Origin: [Clostridium] viride DSM 6836
GTDB lineage: Bacteria > Bacillota > Clostridia > Oscillospirales > Oscillospiraceae
Direction of reading: 5' to 3'
Length of the DNA: 64,000 nt
Assembly: GCA_000620945.1 (NCBI GenBank)
Contig: JHZO01000006.1
Span: forward strand, 124,001 to 188,000
Shown here: piece by piece, positions 27,100 through 36,303 of the stretch
Layout: every line of letters starts with the position of its first letter
How positions within the stretch are numbered: position 1 is the first letter of the stretch
Program-made: the position numbers and the translations under genes
Notes under the pieces: generated by a model
Told to the model about the DNA's origin: nothing
What the model saw: only the letters and a program-made list of their open reading frames with translations
The model's database searches: none

Positions 27100-28842
27100 T
27101 TACCAAAACTCTGCCGTGGTATCGTAGAGGATACTCGATTCCTTAATCTTGAGGAAGGTTCCATACAAATCCAGTTTTCCATAGCCCCAACGGGTATTTG
27201 GATACAGAATGCCACTATCCTGTTGGCAACCGCTGATGAGAAGCAAACGGACGATGTCTCCGTCCATGGACTTTGAATTTCCTTGCACGATGCCCCACTC
27301 CATCAGGTTTGCCGCCGCGCCTGCGGTGACGGCGGCGGATACGCTGGTGCCGGTCATGGTTCCAAAGCCATTTGGAAAAACGCCGGTGACGTTCACACCA
27401 GGGGCAACGAAGTCCGGCGCCATCCGTGGCAAGCGGGTGGGCCCCCAGGAAGAGGAGACGTACAGGGTGTTGTTAAAGCTGTTATAGGCGCCGCAGGTAA
27501 TGGTGCGAGGGGAGGTGGTGGGGAACACGGTGGTGTATTCAGGAACGGGCTTCATAAACTCCACAAAGGGGCTAACCTGCCCGGTGATGGGGAGCCAAGC
27601 GTGGTATTCCCCGGTTAAAATGGAATCACCAAAGAGAGAAATTTCCCAGATTCCTTCCTTGGCATTCTGAAACCCAACGATGATCACGGAATTGACATCC
27701 TTGTAATAGCCAATGCTTATGGTCGTTCGATCCAGAGTAAACTCTTCCGTAAACTCTAGGCCGATTTTAAAGGGAACTCGGCTAATGACTTCGCCTGTGG
27801 GGGAGGTGATACCGACGGAGATGGTTTCATACGAGGCCGCAAAGATGCTAACCATAAAGGAAGCCTTGGCTTCGCCCACACGGACGCTGATGACATCCGT
27901 TGCTCCTGTCTTCGGAATGACCCCTTGGGTATGATGCTTGGCGTTGCTCTCGTTGCCGGCTGCGGCTACGACGGTGCATCCAATTCTCTGTGCAATAACC
28001 GATAAGTTTTCCTCCAAGGGAGTGTTGCCATCCCGCCCCGAAAGGTTTGAGCCGAGACCAAGACAAATGACCATAGGAAGCTCTAACTCTTGAGATTTTC
28101 GGAGGATATAGCGGATGCCAAGCATCACATCGGATGCCAGGAATAAATTGGGTTCCTCGGGTGGCAGCAAATACTTTTCAATGTAAAACGGATTGCTGCG
28201 TTTTAACTTGACCACAACCAATTCAGCGTCCGGAGCGGCCCCCACGTAGTTCTCTAGCTTGCTGCCCGCGGCCACCGAGGCCATAAAGGTACCATGCCCA
28301 TCCACATCCCGGGTGGGGACGAGGTCAAAGGGGTTTGGGGAACGAAGGGCTTCGTTGATCTGCTCCCTGGTATACTCCGCACCAAAATATAATTCGGAAT
28401 TGCGTGCTCCGTCTAAGGTTTGATCCCAGATGCTAATGATTTTGGTGGTGCCATCCTTAAATTGAAAAACAGGCTTGGTGTAGTCAATTCCCGTATCCAC
28501 AAAGCCTATGATCACGCCTTTGCCGGATAAGTTCAGATAGGGATGTTCGATCACGGGGGAAATGCCGGCCGCATCGTTGCTGGCTTGATCTAGGGGGGAC
28601 ATGACCTTGGGATACAGACCAATATAGTCGCTGCCCAAATCTTTAAAGGTGGTTTGCATATACTCTCGGTTGGTATAGACCGGGACGTAACCGGAGATAA
28701 ACTCAGGGCCGACTTTTAAGTAGGGGTGTGTGCTCACATAACGTTTGAATCCATCGGTATTCAAGGTGAAGAACTCCACGGTGGTGGGTAATTTTACAAA
28801 GTCCGCTAAAGACATGGTAGTTTCATCGACACCGTTTGGCAA
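27100..28842 (-). CDS. Csp-like S8 (subtilisin) peptidase, downstream paralogue
   Basis: A 580-residue serine protease of the clostridial Csp-like group, some members of which process the cortex lytic enzyme SleC during spore germination. The N-terminal prodomain-like part (about residues 10-95) precedes the catalytic domain. The triad is intact: Asp in GFVDTGIDYT, His in DGHGTFMAS, Ser in GTMTGTSVSAAVTAG. The oxyanion Asn region is AAAGNESN. A jellyroll-like insert separates His and Ser, as in CspB. TTG at 28842 follows GGAGGAGGG at proper distance and matches the start of its paralogue; the GTG at 28875 is less likely. No signal peptide is visible. Confidence 0.88.
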   Translation of the reverse strand: MPNGVDETTMSLADFVKLPTTVEFFTLNTDGFKRYVSTHPYLKVGPEFISGYVPVYTNREYMQTTFKDLGSDYIGLYPKVMSPLDQASNDAAGISPVIEHPYLNLSGKGVIIGFVDTGIDYTKPVFQFKDGTTKIISIWDQTLDGARNSELYFGAEYTREQINEALRSPNPFDLVPTRDVDGHGTFMASVAAGSKLENYVGAAPDAELVVVKLKRSNPFYIEKYLLPPEEPNLFLASDVMLGIRYILRKSQELELPMVICLGLGSNLSGRDGNTPLEENLSVIAQRIGCTVVAAAGNESNAKHHTQGVIPKTGATDVISVRVGEAKASFMVSIFAASYETISVGITSPTGEVISRVPFKIGLEFTEEFTLDRTTISIGYYKDVNSVIIVGFQNAKEGIWEISLFGDSILTGEYHAWLPITGQVSPFVEFMKPVPEYTTVFPTTSPRTITCGAYNSFNNTLYVSSSWGPTRLPRMAPDFVAPGVNVTGVFPNGFGTMTGTSVSAAVTAGAAANLMEWGIVQGNSKSMDGDIVRLLLISGCQQDSGILYPNTRWGYGKLDLYGTFLKIKESSILYDTTAEFW

Positions 28843-28907
28843 AACACCGTCCCTCCTCCACTCGCGTTCTGTCACACGCCGCCGACTAGGGCAGGACAGA
28901 CCTGCGA

Positions 28908-30620
28908 TTATATTCTAGACTCTCGGATGCTCCACATGCTCCCGTATAAATCCAATCTCCCATAGCCCCATCGTATGTTCGGATAAATCACGTCTTCCTC
29001 CCTGCGGCATCCACTAATCAGGAGGCGTCGAAGTAGGTCACCATCCATGGAGGGCATGTTACCCTGTACAATGCCCCACTCCATTAAATTGGCCGCTGCC
29101 CCGGCAGTGACCGCGGCGGACGTACTGGTACCCGTCATGGTGCCCAGTCCCGTCGGATAAAATCCAGTCACATTCACCCCTGGGGCCACAAAGTCAGGGG
29201 CAATGCGGGGAAGTCTGGTTGGGCCCCAGGAGGAGGAGACATAGAGGCTGTTTTCCGTAGAATTGTAGGCGCCCGGGGTGATGGAACGAAGGGACGTGGC
29301 GGGGTAGACAATGGTAAATTCCGGGGAAGGCTTTAAAAATTCCACCTCAGGATTCACCTGCCCTGTGATGGGCAACCAAGCATGGTATTCCCCGTTCATA
29401 ATGGAATCACCGTAGATGGTGATGATCCATTCCCCCTCCTTCGCATTGATAAAGCCCACATTAATCACCGTGTTCAAGGCACGGTTGTACTCGATGATCA
29501 CGGTGGTTTTCTCAAAAAGAAGATCCTCTCTCGTTTCGGTTTGGGCATAAAAGGGGACTCGGCTGATGATCTCTCCGCTGGGGGAGGTGATGCCCACGGA
29601 AAACTTATCGTAGGTCGCACCAAAAATGCTAATCCGAAAGGAGCTAGGAGCCCCCACACGAATGCTAATGTCGTTGGTGGAGCCGGTTCGAAACAGTTTT
29701 CCTTGGGTATGATGCTTGGTATTGCTTTCGTTGCCGGCAGCGGTAACCACCGCATAGCCCGGCCGTTGGGAGAGATAGGAAATGTATTCCTCAAAGTAGG
29801 TGAAGCCATCGTGGCCGGCATGGTTGGAGCCGATGCCGACGCAAAAGATGACGGGCATGGCATATTCTCTTGCCACATCAAGGATGTACTGCATGCCAAG
29901 CATGGCATCCACGTTCTGAAACACGTTGGGGTTATCCGGGGGATAGAGTAAGAGCTGATCGATGAAATACTGAGAGGCCCGCTTTAATTTTACGACCACC
30001 AACTCAGCACCCGGAGCAGCACCGATGTAATCGCTGGTTTGCCGCCCGGCTGCCACAGAGGCCAAAAAGGTCCCATGTCCTTCCGTATCCCTGGTGGGAA
30101 CCAGGTCAAATGGGGTGTCGGAGGCCAGCGCCGCGTTGATTTGCTCCCTAGTAAACTCCGCACCATAGTATAGGTTTTGTCTCCTGGGCCCATCCAAAGT
30201 TTGATCCCAAATGCTGATAATTTTAGAGGTGCCATCCTCGTATCGAAACACCTCTTTGGTATAGTCAATTCCGGTATCGATCAAGCCGATGATGACGCCC
30301 TTCCCCGAAATGTTTAGGTTTGGGTGAGTAATGACCCTGGTTATCCCGGCTTCATTATTGGCCGATTCATCGAGGGGGGAGAGCAGTGCGGGAGAGAGCA
30401 AGTAGCTGTTACCCAGCTCTTCCAAAAGTATGGGAATGCGCTCAATATTAATATAAATGGGAACGTAGCCCGTTCCGAGCTGGGTTCCGATTTTGATATA
30501 GGGGTGTTCCGTGACAAAACGCTCAAATTGTTTACTGATAATGGTATCAAAGGCCACGGTCGTTGGAAGCTTCACGAATTCTTCCAAGGACATTGCAATT
30601 TCCTCTGCTTCGCTTGCCAA
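28908..30620 (-). CDS. Csp-like S8 (subtilisin) peptidase, upstream paralogue
   Basis: A 570-residue tandem paralogue of the next gene, with the same layout. Triad residues are Asp in GLIDTGIDYT, His in EGHGTFLAS and Ser in GTMTGTSTSAAVTAG. AAGNESNTKHHTQG is shared by both copies. It starts at TTG 30620 behind AAGGAGGG. The gap to the second copy is about 65 nt with no terminator, so both are likely cotranscribed. Retention of both active sites differs from the CspA/CspC pseudoproteases of C. difficile. Substrates are unknown; SleC or other spore proteins are candidates. Confidence 0.88.
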   Translation of the reverse strand: MASEAEEIAMSLEEFVKLPTTVAFDTIISKQFERFVTEHPYIKIGTQLGTGYVPIYINIERIPILLEELGNSYLLSPALLSPLDESANNEAGITRVITHPNLNISGKGVIIGLIDTGIDYTKEVFRYEDGTSKIISIWDQTLDGPRRQNLYYGAEFTREQINAALASDTPFDLVPTRDTEGHGTFLASVAAGRQTSDYIGAAPGAELVVVKLKRASQYFIDQLLLYPPDNPNVFQNVDAMLGMQYILDVAREYAMPVIFCVGIGSNHAGHDGFTYFEEYISYLSQRPGYAVVTAAGNESNTKHHTQGKLFRTGSTNDISIRVGAPSSFRISIFGATYDKFSVGITSPSGEIISRVPFYAQTETREDLLFEKTTVIIEYNRALNTVINVGFINAKEGEWIITIYGDSIMNGEYHAWLPITGQVNPEVEFLKPSPEFTIVYPATSLRSITPGAYNSTENSLYVSSSWGPTRLPRIAPDFVAPGVNVTGFYPTGLGTMTGTSTSAAVTAGAAANLMEWGIVQGNMPSMDGDLLRRLLISGCRREEDVIYPNIRWGYGRLDLYGSMWSIRESRI

Positions 30621-30735
30621 TCGTCTCCCTCCTTAAATCACCCATGAGTCTGGGAAAAAGCCAATCCCCCTCATTCCTACAAGGTATTCTAGAAACGAGC
30701 TCCTCATACCTAAAACTTGTTTGTCTGGAAAGAAA

Positions 30736-30768
30736 TGAGGCTCCAAGGGAACCCCTTGGAGCCTTTCC
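30736..30768. terminator. Hairpin between the S8 proteases and the chemoreceptor
   Basis: AGGCTCCAAGGG-AA-CCCCTTGGAGCCTTT on the plus strand; stem of about 11 bp. Orientation of use is unclear. Confidence 0.55.
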
Positions 30769-30817
30769 TGTGACGGGCGAGCTAGCACGTCCTGTCGGAT
30801 CCTATGCGAGAGGGATG

Positions 30818-30857
30818 AAAAAAACAGGGTCTGTCCTTTCTGGACAGACCCTGTTTG
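30818..30857 (-). terminator. Terminator after the second chemoreceptor gene
   Basis: Minus strand ACAGGGTCTGTCC-AGAA-GGACAGACCCTGT followed by a T tract. Confidence 0.92.
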
Positions 30858-30868
30858 CCAATGAACGC

Positions 30869-32830
30869 TTAGTTTCTGAGCTTAAACTGACCCACCAGAT
30901 GTTGCAGCACCTCAGCCTGGGCGTTGAGTTCCTCGCTGGCCGCAGCGCTCTCTTCCGCGGTGGCGCTATTGGTTTGCACTACGGAGGCAATCTGCTCAAT
31001 ACCGACGCTAATCTGCGTTGCAGCAGACGCTTGCTGTTCCGAAGCCATGGTGATCTTCTCGATTAAAGTGACCGCCTGTCGGGTGATTTTTTCACTTTCA
31101 TCCAGGTAAGATGCCGTGTTATCGGCAATCTTTGATCCGGTGGCAACGGCGTGCAAGGTTTCTTCAATGAGGGCCGTGGTATTCTTTGCAGCATCGGCCG
31201 ACTTGCTGGCCAAGTTTCGAACCTCGTCGGCCACCACAGCAAAACCCTTGCCTGCGGCGCCTGCACGGGCGGCTTCGACCGCAGCATTGAGGGCAAGAAT
31301 GTTGGTTTGGAAGGCGATATCCTCAATAGTCTTAATGATCTTCGAGATTTCGGAGGATTTTGCATTGATCTGGTTCATGGCTTCCACCATGTGCTTCATC
31401 TCTTCGTTGCTCTTAGCAATCTCGTGACCTGCCAGCTCGGCGCTTTCATTGGCCAGTTTGGCGTTTTCCGCATTCTGAAGGATTTGCTGGGTTACCTCCG
31501 CAATGGATGCAGAGAGCTCCTGAATCGAACTGGCCTGTTCGGTTGCACCCTGAGAAAGGGATTGTGCCCCACAAGAAACCTGTTCCGCTCCGGAACTCAC
31601 CTGCTCCGAGGAAACCGAGATCTCTTTCATGGTCTTATTTAGGTTAATGATAATGTTGTCAATGGAATTGGCAATGGCCACGAAGGCACCCTTAAACTCG
31701 GAAGAGGTATTAATGTTAAAGTTTCCTTCCGCAATTTCACGGCAGCCTCTGGCGATTTCATTAATATAGGTATTCAAACGTTCCATGGTTTTATTAAAGG
31801 CAGCGGCCAGAGCGCCCAGTTCATCATCGCCTTTATGAGAGATGGCAATGTCAATCTCTCCTTCTGCAAGCCGTTCCGCAGCCTTATTGATTTCTGCAAT
31901 TGGGTTCGTGATGGAGTTTGCAAACTTAATGTTAAAGATAATGGAAAACAGGATGGCAGCTACCGTCAGGAGGATGGAAAGAATGATGGTGGTGAACGTT
32001 TGTTGGAGGTACTCGTTGGCCTGAACCGTAACGCCAATGCTCCAATTGTTGATGTTCACCGGAGTGACGGCGGCAAATTTTTGAACGCCTCCGTACTTAT
32101 AGCCTCCAAACACGGTTTCTCCATTGTGGGCTTTCTTCTCCAGCTCTGCAACGGCGACGAGGGAAGCATCCTGCGCCGCGGATTTAACGGAGTTATCCTT
32201 GGTATAGACGAGCTCACGCTTCTTGTGTGCAATAACATCAAATTGGGCATTGATGATATAGGCAGAGCCAGTATCACCCACCTTGATGCTGTCCGTAATT
32301 TGCGATAAGAACTCACCATCCAGAATGGAGTACACCACGCCAATGACGGTGGAGCCGTGCTTTCCGTTTTCCCACAAGGGGGCGGAAATCACAAACTGAG
32401 AGGATTTTCCGTCTTCACTGACCACCGGATCGGAGATATAGGACTGGCCCTGCATGGAAGCGGCAAAGAAATTGCTGTCCTTAATCGAATTTCCACTCAG
32501 ATCAGTGCCGTCGGCATAGGCCAGCGAAATGTATTTAATAATGGGATACATGACCTGCTTTTCGGCCATAATGGCCTTCTTGTCTTCCGCCGAAACGCTT
32601 GGGCTCGACAGTCTTGCCATGGTGCCGACGTCGGCCATGATGGTCTTTGAGGTACCAAGTCTGGTTTCCACTTGAAAGGCGGCCAACTGCGCGGTTTGGC
32701 GCATGGTCTTATCCAGTGTTGCGATGGTATTCTTATAGCTCATTACAATGAGAAAGGTGGTAAGCAGTAGTAGCGAGATTGCGGTGAGTAGGATAGAGCG
32801 GAATAGCATTTTATGTTTCAGCTTTTTCAT
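30869..32830 (-). CDS. Methyl-accepting chemotaxis protein with dCache-type sensor
   Basis: A 653-residue chemoreceptor. TM1 lies near residues 9-31. A large periplasmic dCache-like sensor (about 35-275; [51 protein letters not shown]) is followed by TM2, HAMP, a second HAMP-like segment ([18 protein letters not shown]) and the signalling coil with [40 protein letters not shown]. The C-terminus lacks a CheR-tethering pentapeptide. The ATG at 32830 follows AAAGGGG. A promoter 240 nt upstream implies a long leader. It resembles the third receptor in its signalling half, suggesting gene duplication. Confidence 0.93.
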   Translation of the reverse strand: MKKLKHKMLFRSILLTAISLLLLTTFLIVMSYKNTIATLDKTMRQTAQLAAFQVETRLGTSKTIMADVGTMARLSSPSVSAEDKKAIMAEKQVMYPIIKYISLAYADGTDLSGNSIKDSNFFAASMQGQSYISDPVVSEDGKSSQFVISAPLWENGKHGSTVIGVVYSILDGEFLSQITDSIKVGDTGSAYIINAQFDVIAHKKRELVYTKDNSVKSAAQDASLVAVAELEKKAHNGETVFGGYKYGGVQKFAAVTPVNINNWSIGVTVQANEYLQQTFTTIILSILLTVAAILFSIIFNIKFANSITNPIAEINKAAERLAEGEIDIAISHKGDDELGALAAAFNKTMERLNTYINEIARGCREIAEGNFNINTSSEFKGAFVAIANSIDNIIINLNKTMKEISVSSEQVSSGAEQVSCGAQSLSQGATEQASSIQELSASIAEVTQQILQNAENAKLANESAELAGHEIAKSNEEMKHMVEAMNQINAKSSEISKIIKTIEDIAFQTNILALNAAVEAARAGAAGKGFAVVADEVRNLASKSADAAKNTTALIEETLHAVATGSKIADNTASYLDESEKITRQAVTLIEKITMASEQQASAATQISVGIEQIASVVQTNSATAEESAAASEELNAQAEVLQHLVGQFKLRN

Positions 32831-33069
32831 TACGATAACCCCTTTAATCATACATCTATTTGACCAAACCCTTGTTCAAATAGCTCCAGTCAACATGGAA
32901 GAATCCTCACCATGCATACGGCTTTTCCATTTTGCGCTTCGATTCCAAGAAGTGGAATCCCAATTTCCGTGGGAAGGTGGGGCAGATGCCCGTCTTTCTA
33001 CCTATGCCATACACTCTCTCAGCTCCCCCATTCAGTTACATTAAACAAAATTCGACACACGTGCATCCA
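32831..33069 (-). promoter_or_regulatory. Long 5' leader of the second chemoreceptor gene
   Basis: About 230 nt between the predicted promoter and the ATG. It holds a GGGATTCCA-CTTCT-TGGAATC hairpin and an inverted repeat CTATTTGA...TTCAAATAG near 32864-32892 close to the ribosome site. It does not match any riboswitch class I could recognise. Confidence 0.4.
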
Positions 33070-33099
33070 ATTATACTAACCATTACTAGGTAGTGTCAA
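33070..33099 (-). promoter_or_regulatory. Promoter of the second chemoreceptor gene
   Basis: Minus strand TTGACA (33094-33099), 18-bp spacer, TATAAT (33070-33075). Confidence 0.72.
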
Positions 33100-33212
33100 C
33101 AAATTTTTCCAATATTGTTTCAAATTTCTTTGAATAATCATTCACTGCAACTATTTGGGAATTACTGACAGTGCCATGGACGGGAAATCGCAAGAAGATA
33201 CGCTTTGCACAT

Positions 33213-33269
33213 AAAAAAGACCCTCCCATAGAGATGGTTTCTTGTAACCATGCTCCACGGGAGGGGGGT
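33213..33269 (-). terminator. Terminator after the DUF2500 gene
   Basis: Minus strand CCCTCCC ... GGGAGGG outer stem with an inner ATGGTT/AACCAT stem, followed by TCTTTTTT. Confidence 0.85.
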
Positions 33270-33293
33270 GTGGGTAGAGGAAAAAAGGAGTAC

Positions 33294-33719
33294 TTATAAA
33301 CTGGAGGAAGCAGAAACGGAAACGATGCGTTCAAAGCCTTTGTATCGCGTTCCCTGGAAGGTCAGTTTTCCTCGGTCGCCTTCCAATAGCATCCCATACT
33401 CTGCCCCAGACATGGGCAGCTCCATTCGGTCGCCACTTTCCACCTCGAAGGTGACAAAATAGGAAGTGCTGGATGTGGTATGGGGCATGGTCATGGGATC
33501 GGCAGAGTGATGGGTACGCTGGTGGAAGGAAGCTCGCTTGGCAACAATCGTGGCGTCTACGGTCAAAATAGGGGAGTGATTATTTCGATTCCAAGCGAGC
33601 CCATTCCGAATGAGTCCAATAAAAAAGAGACCAAAGACGACCACAAAGCCGATGATCACTATGATGGGAATGAGGGAAAACAGAAGATGTTCAAAACCGA
33701 ACCAACCATACTGCGCCAT
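33294..33719 (-). CDS. DUF2500 domain membrane protein
   Basis: A 141-residue protein with one long N-terminal membrane segment (LLFSLIPIIVIIGFVVVFGLFFIGLI). The soluble DUF2500 domain contains ILTVDATIVAKR, YFVTFEVESGDRMELPMSGAEYGML and FQGTRYKGFERIV, which are the family's conserved stretches. ATG at 33719 with GGAGGCG upstream is preferred; the longer frame to 33800 has no site. The family has no known function. It is next to the agrD gene on the same strand, but its terminator and start suggest a separate transcript. Confidence 0.85.
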   Translation of the reverse strand: MAQYGWFGFEHLLFSLIPIIVIIGFVVVFGLFFIGLIRNGLAWNRNNHSPILTVDATIVAKRASFHQRTHHSADPMTMPHTTSSTSYFVTFEVESGDRMELPMSGAEYGMLLEGDRGKLTFQGTRYKGFERIVSVSASSSL

Positions 33720-33845
33720 TCGTTTCGCCTCCAGTGTAAACTTGCTTCTGGGTTTGATGCTGTGGAAGGATCTACGAGACCTGCTTGCAGCTGTTTGCAT
33801 GGGAGATGCTAAGTTATGGGCACTAAGATCGGATCAACATAGGGG

Positions 33846-33878
33846 AGGCCAGCTTCAAGAGGAGCTTGAAGCTGGCCT
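33846..33878. terminator. Hairpin downstream of agrD
   Basis: AGGCCAGCTTCAAG-AGGAG-CTTGAAGCTGGCCT, a perfect 14-bp stem between agrD and the DUF2500 gene, without a clear T tract. Related stems occur at 38945-38976, 54753-54784 and 63925-63966. Confidence 0.65.
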
Positions 33879-33918
33879 ATGCGTCGATGCTCTCCAACAT
33901 CTAGGCAAACGTTTGCTC

Positions 33919-34077
33919 TTAATCTTCGAAGTTTTGCAGAGCCTTGGGCACCTCGGGCTCATAAAAACGACCTACACAAGGTGCGGCGGCAAAAAAGAGT
34001 GCGAAAGCGGCCAAAAAGCTGGTACTTGCACGGAGTGCATGCTTGGCTAACACGGAAAGCGAAGTCTTCTGTTTCAT
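33919..34077 (-). CDS. agrD: AgrD-type cyclic autoinducer peptide precursor
   Basis: A 52-residue peptide from ATG 34077 (GGGAGGA about 9 nt upstream). A basic, amphipathic N-terminal leader (residues 1-18) and a hydrophobic middle precede APCVGRF and the acidic tail YEPEVPKALQNFED. The tail aligns well with the S. aureus AgrD tail DEVEVPKELTQLHE as I recall it. By that alignment the mature autoinducer would end at Phe, with a five-residue thiolactone ring C-V-G-R-F. AgrB (36304) would cyclise it and AgrC/AgrA would sense it. It is on the opposite strand to agrC-agrA-agrB, which is unusual, with a LytTR-type repeat in the shared gap. Confidence 0.85.
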   Translation of the reverse strand: MKQKTSLSVLAKHALRASTSFLAAFALFFAAAPCVGRFYEPEVPKALQNFED

Positions 34078-34140
34078 TAGTATCGTCCTCCCAGATTTTT
34101 GTAGGAATCTATGTGTCATGTCACAATAGATTCTAGATCA

Positions 34141-34205
34141 AATATACCGCTTTTTTTCCAAATAGCAAGACAACATGCGCGAACGGCCCGTTTTTATGCG
34201 TGAAC
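34141..34205 (-). promoter_or_regulatory. agrD promoter with AgrA/LytTR-type direct repeats
   Basis: Minus strand: GTTCACGCA (34197-34205), 12-bp spacer, GTTCGCGCA (34176-34184), 7 bp, TTGCTA (34163-34168), 16 bp, TATATT (34141-34146). Two 9-bp direct repeats with 21-bp period is the AgrA/LytTR binding pattern. The site lies between divergent agrD and agrC. Its spacing to the -35 is the same as at 38874, 47061 and 63835, which points to agrD as the controlled gene. Confidence 0.8.
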
Positions 34206-34219
34206 AAACGGTCGACCTC

Positions 34220-34248
34220 TGTAAACCAAAGGAATTTTGTGTTAAAAT
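34220..34248 (+). promoter_or_regulatory. Possible agrC-agrA-agrB promoter
   Basis: TGTAAA (34220-34225), 17-bp spacer, TAAAAT (34243-34248), 28 nt before the agrC ATG. The -35 is poor. Confidence 0.45.
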
Positions 34249-34275
34249 ATAGAAAACACGATCAAGGAGAATACG

Positions 34276-35607
34276 ATGGTTTCTTATCTGTGGGAAGTTT
34301 TTGTCTGCTTTTTGGAGGCGGTCTTCTATGGCTACCTTTTTTATAAACGAATTGGTTTAGGTCGAAACCGTGAAAAACGAGTATTGATTTCCATTCTTGT
34401 GATGACTGCGTTGCCAAGTTTTCTCACTATTTTTAACGTAGCCCTTTTTCTAAAAATGACTCTGATGTTAGTGGTTTACATCTTGGTAGTACTGTGGACC
34501 TTTGATAGTCGGGGTAAGGTAAAGCGATTTAAAGCCTTGTTCTGGGCAGCCACGCCTCTGGCAATTGTCACAGTGGCAGATTATGTTACCTACTCAATTA
34601 CTTTAGCTATTACCGATCAACCATTAGAGGAGCTGCTTAGCTATAGCAGTGCTCCTATGCAATTTACATTGATATATATATTGTTGGTTGGACTGATCGT
34701 TTGGTTGCTGACGCATTTGGGGGAACGAGATCCAGAAGTGCCTTTGCCCATTGGTATCATACTCTTTGTCTTTGTCTGCATCGGCATCTTTGCCGTCGAA
34801 TCCATGATCGACATTGCGCTGGTGTTACAGTTGAGCGAGTCAACGAAAAGGCATGCTCAGATCCTAATGCTGCTGGGCTACTGCATTCTCTTTTTGCTGT
34901 TTGCCTTGCTCATCGCGTTCGAGTACTTGGGAATTGTGCTTCGTCGTAATCGGGAGTTGGTGCAACAACGGCAACTGGCTGAAATTGAAGAGCAGCAGTA
35001 TCAATTTATGGTGTCCACCGCAGAATCCTTGGCCGAATGGAAGCACGATTACAAGGGACAACTGCGGCTCATGTCAGCCCTCATTGCAGAGGAAAACTAT
35101 GCGGAGCTTAAGCAATACATTGCTGGCGTGGATGCTGGAGTCAGTGAGTCGGCCAGCTTGGTGTTCACGGGAAACCGAACCGTAGATGCTGCCGTTTCCC
35201 TGCGCATTATGGACGCCAGGCGGCATCAAATTAGCTTTGAGACAAAGATCTATCTTCCGGATACACTGCCGATCCATAAGGTTGCGTTTAGCTCCCTCAT
35301 TGGAAACATTTTGGATAATGCCATTGAAGCTTGTGTCAAGCTCGACACAGAGGAGAAAAAAATCTACTTTGAGATGAAACCTTGGAAGAAGATGCTGTAC
35401 ATATTTTGCTCCAATGCTTCCGACGGGAACTATGTTAAGGGGGAGCAGGACGTGTTGCTAAGTACCAAAAAGACACCTGGACATGGAATTGGGCTCCGTC
35501 GCATTCGACAGATCGTCGAGGAGGCAGGTGGGACTTGTCAATTTTCACCGGAGACCAATCAGTTTTCGGTGCATGCTATGATACCGTTAAAGGAGACTGT
35601 ATCTTGA
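34276..35607 (+). CDS. agrC: AgrC-type quorum-sensing histidine kinase (GHKL ATPase)
   Basis: A 443-residue membrane sensor. About six N-terminal hydrophobic segments (residues 5-220) would bind the cyclic peptide. A coiled linker leads to the H-box SLAEWKHDYKGQLRLMSAL, whose His is the likely phosphoacceptor. The GHKL ATP-binding region shows the N-box SLIGNILDNAIEACVK and G-box GHGIGLRRIRQIVEEAGG. ATG at 34276 follows AAGGAG. The stop overlaps the agrA TTG by 3 nt. The gene order agrC-agrA-agrB with agrD divergent differs from the usual agrBDCA. Pairing with the adjacent AgrD is inferred from position. Confidence 0.9.
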   Translation: MVSYLWEVFVCFLEAVFYGYLFYKRIGLGRNREKRVLISILVMTALPSFLTIFNVALFLKMTLMLVVYILVVLWTFDSRGKVKRFKALFWAATPLAIVTVADYVTYSITLAITDQPLEELLSYSSAPMQFTLIYILLVGLIVWLLTHLGERDPEVPLPIGIILFVFVCIGIFAVESMIDIALVLQLSESTKRHAQILMLLGYCILFLLFALLIAFEYLGIVLRRNRELVQQRQLAEIEEQQYQFMVSTAESLAEWKHDYKGQLRLMSALIAEENYAELKQYIAGVDAGVSESASLVFTGNRTVDAAVSLRIMDARRHQISFETKIYLPDTLPIHKVAFSSLIGNILDNAIEACVKLDTEEKKIYFEMKPWKKMLYIFCSNASDGNYVKGEQDVLLSTKKTPGHGIGLRRIRQIVEEAGGTCQFSPETNQFSVHAMIPLKETVS

Positions 35608-36299
35608 AAATTGCAATTGTAGAAAACGAATTGGCCCACTGCGACTATTTGCAGCACCTTTTGCTGCTATGGTCAGAGGAACATCGTACGATTATGGATG
35701 TTGGGGTGTTTGAGAGTGCCGAGAGCTTTTTGGCTTCCTGCGTGGACTCCTATGACCTGGTATTCTTGGATATCCAGATGGATGGGATCGATGGGGTTAC
35801 GGCTGCCCATCAGCTGCGCGATCGGGGATTTCGTGGCGAATTGGTCTTTCTTACGGCGTTTTCAGAATACGTGTTTCAAGGGTATGACGTTCGAGCCTTT
35901 AACTATCTCCTCAAACCACCAAGCTTGGCGCAGATTACAACCTGCTTAGACTACGTTGCCGGGAAGCTGCATGAAGAACGGTATACCTTTCGATACCGTG
36001 GGTCGGTACTTCAAGTGCCCTATTCCAAAATCTTGTACTTCTCCAGTGCCAATCACTATACGCAAATTGTGACCACGGATGAGGTCTTCAAACAAATGGA
36101 GCCCATGCGCAACATTCATACCTATCTACCCAGCCAATTCCTGTTTTGCCACCGGACGGTCATCATTAATATAGATCATGTGCTTATGCTTCGAGGCCGT
36201 GATTTACTTCTTTCCAATGAAGAGACCATTCCAGTGGGACAAAAATACCTGCCAGACATCCGTTCTGCCCTGCTGTCCTACGCTGAAAGTATGAGGTGA
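35604..36299 (+). CDS. agrA: AgrA-type LytTR response regulator
   Basis: A 231-residue regulator. The receiver domain (1-115) has ENELAHCDYL for the acidic pocket, the phosphoacceptor Asp in YDLVFLDIQMDGIDG, FLTAFSEYVFQGYDVRAFNYLLKP and the switch Thr. The LytTR DNA-binding domain follows (KILYFSSANHYTQIVTTDEVF, LPSQFLFCHRTVIINIDHV). The start is TTG at 35604 behind AAAGGAG, overlapping the agrC stop; the ATG-like upstream frame is inside agrC. It would bind the 9-12-9 direct repeats seen at four places in the window. Confidence 0.92.
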   Translation: MKIAIVENELAHCDYLQHLLLLWSEEHRTIMDVGVFESAESFLASCVDSYDLVFLDIQMDGIDGVTAAHQLRDRGFRGELVFLTAFSEYVFQGYDVRAFNYLLKPPSLAQITTCLDYVAGKLHEERYTFRYRGSVLQVPYSKILYFSSANHYTQIVTTDEVFKQMEPMRNIHTYLPSQFLFCHRTVIINIDHVLMLRGRDLLLSNEETIPVGQKYLPDIRSALLSYAESMR

Positions 36300-36303
36300 A
36301 GCC

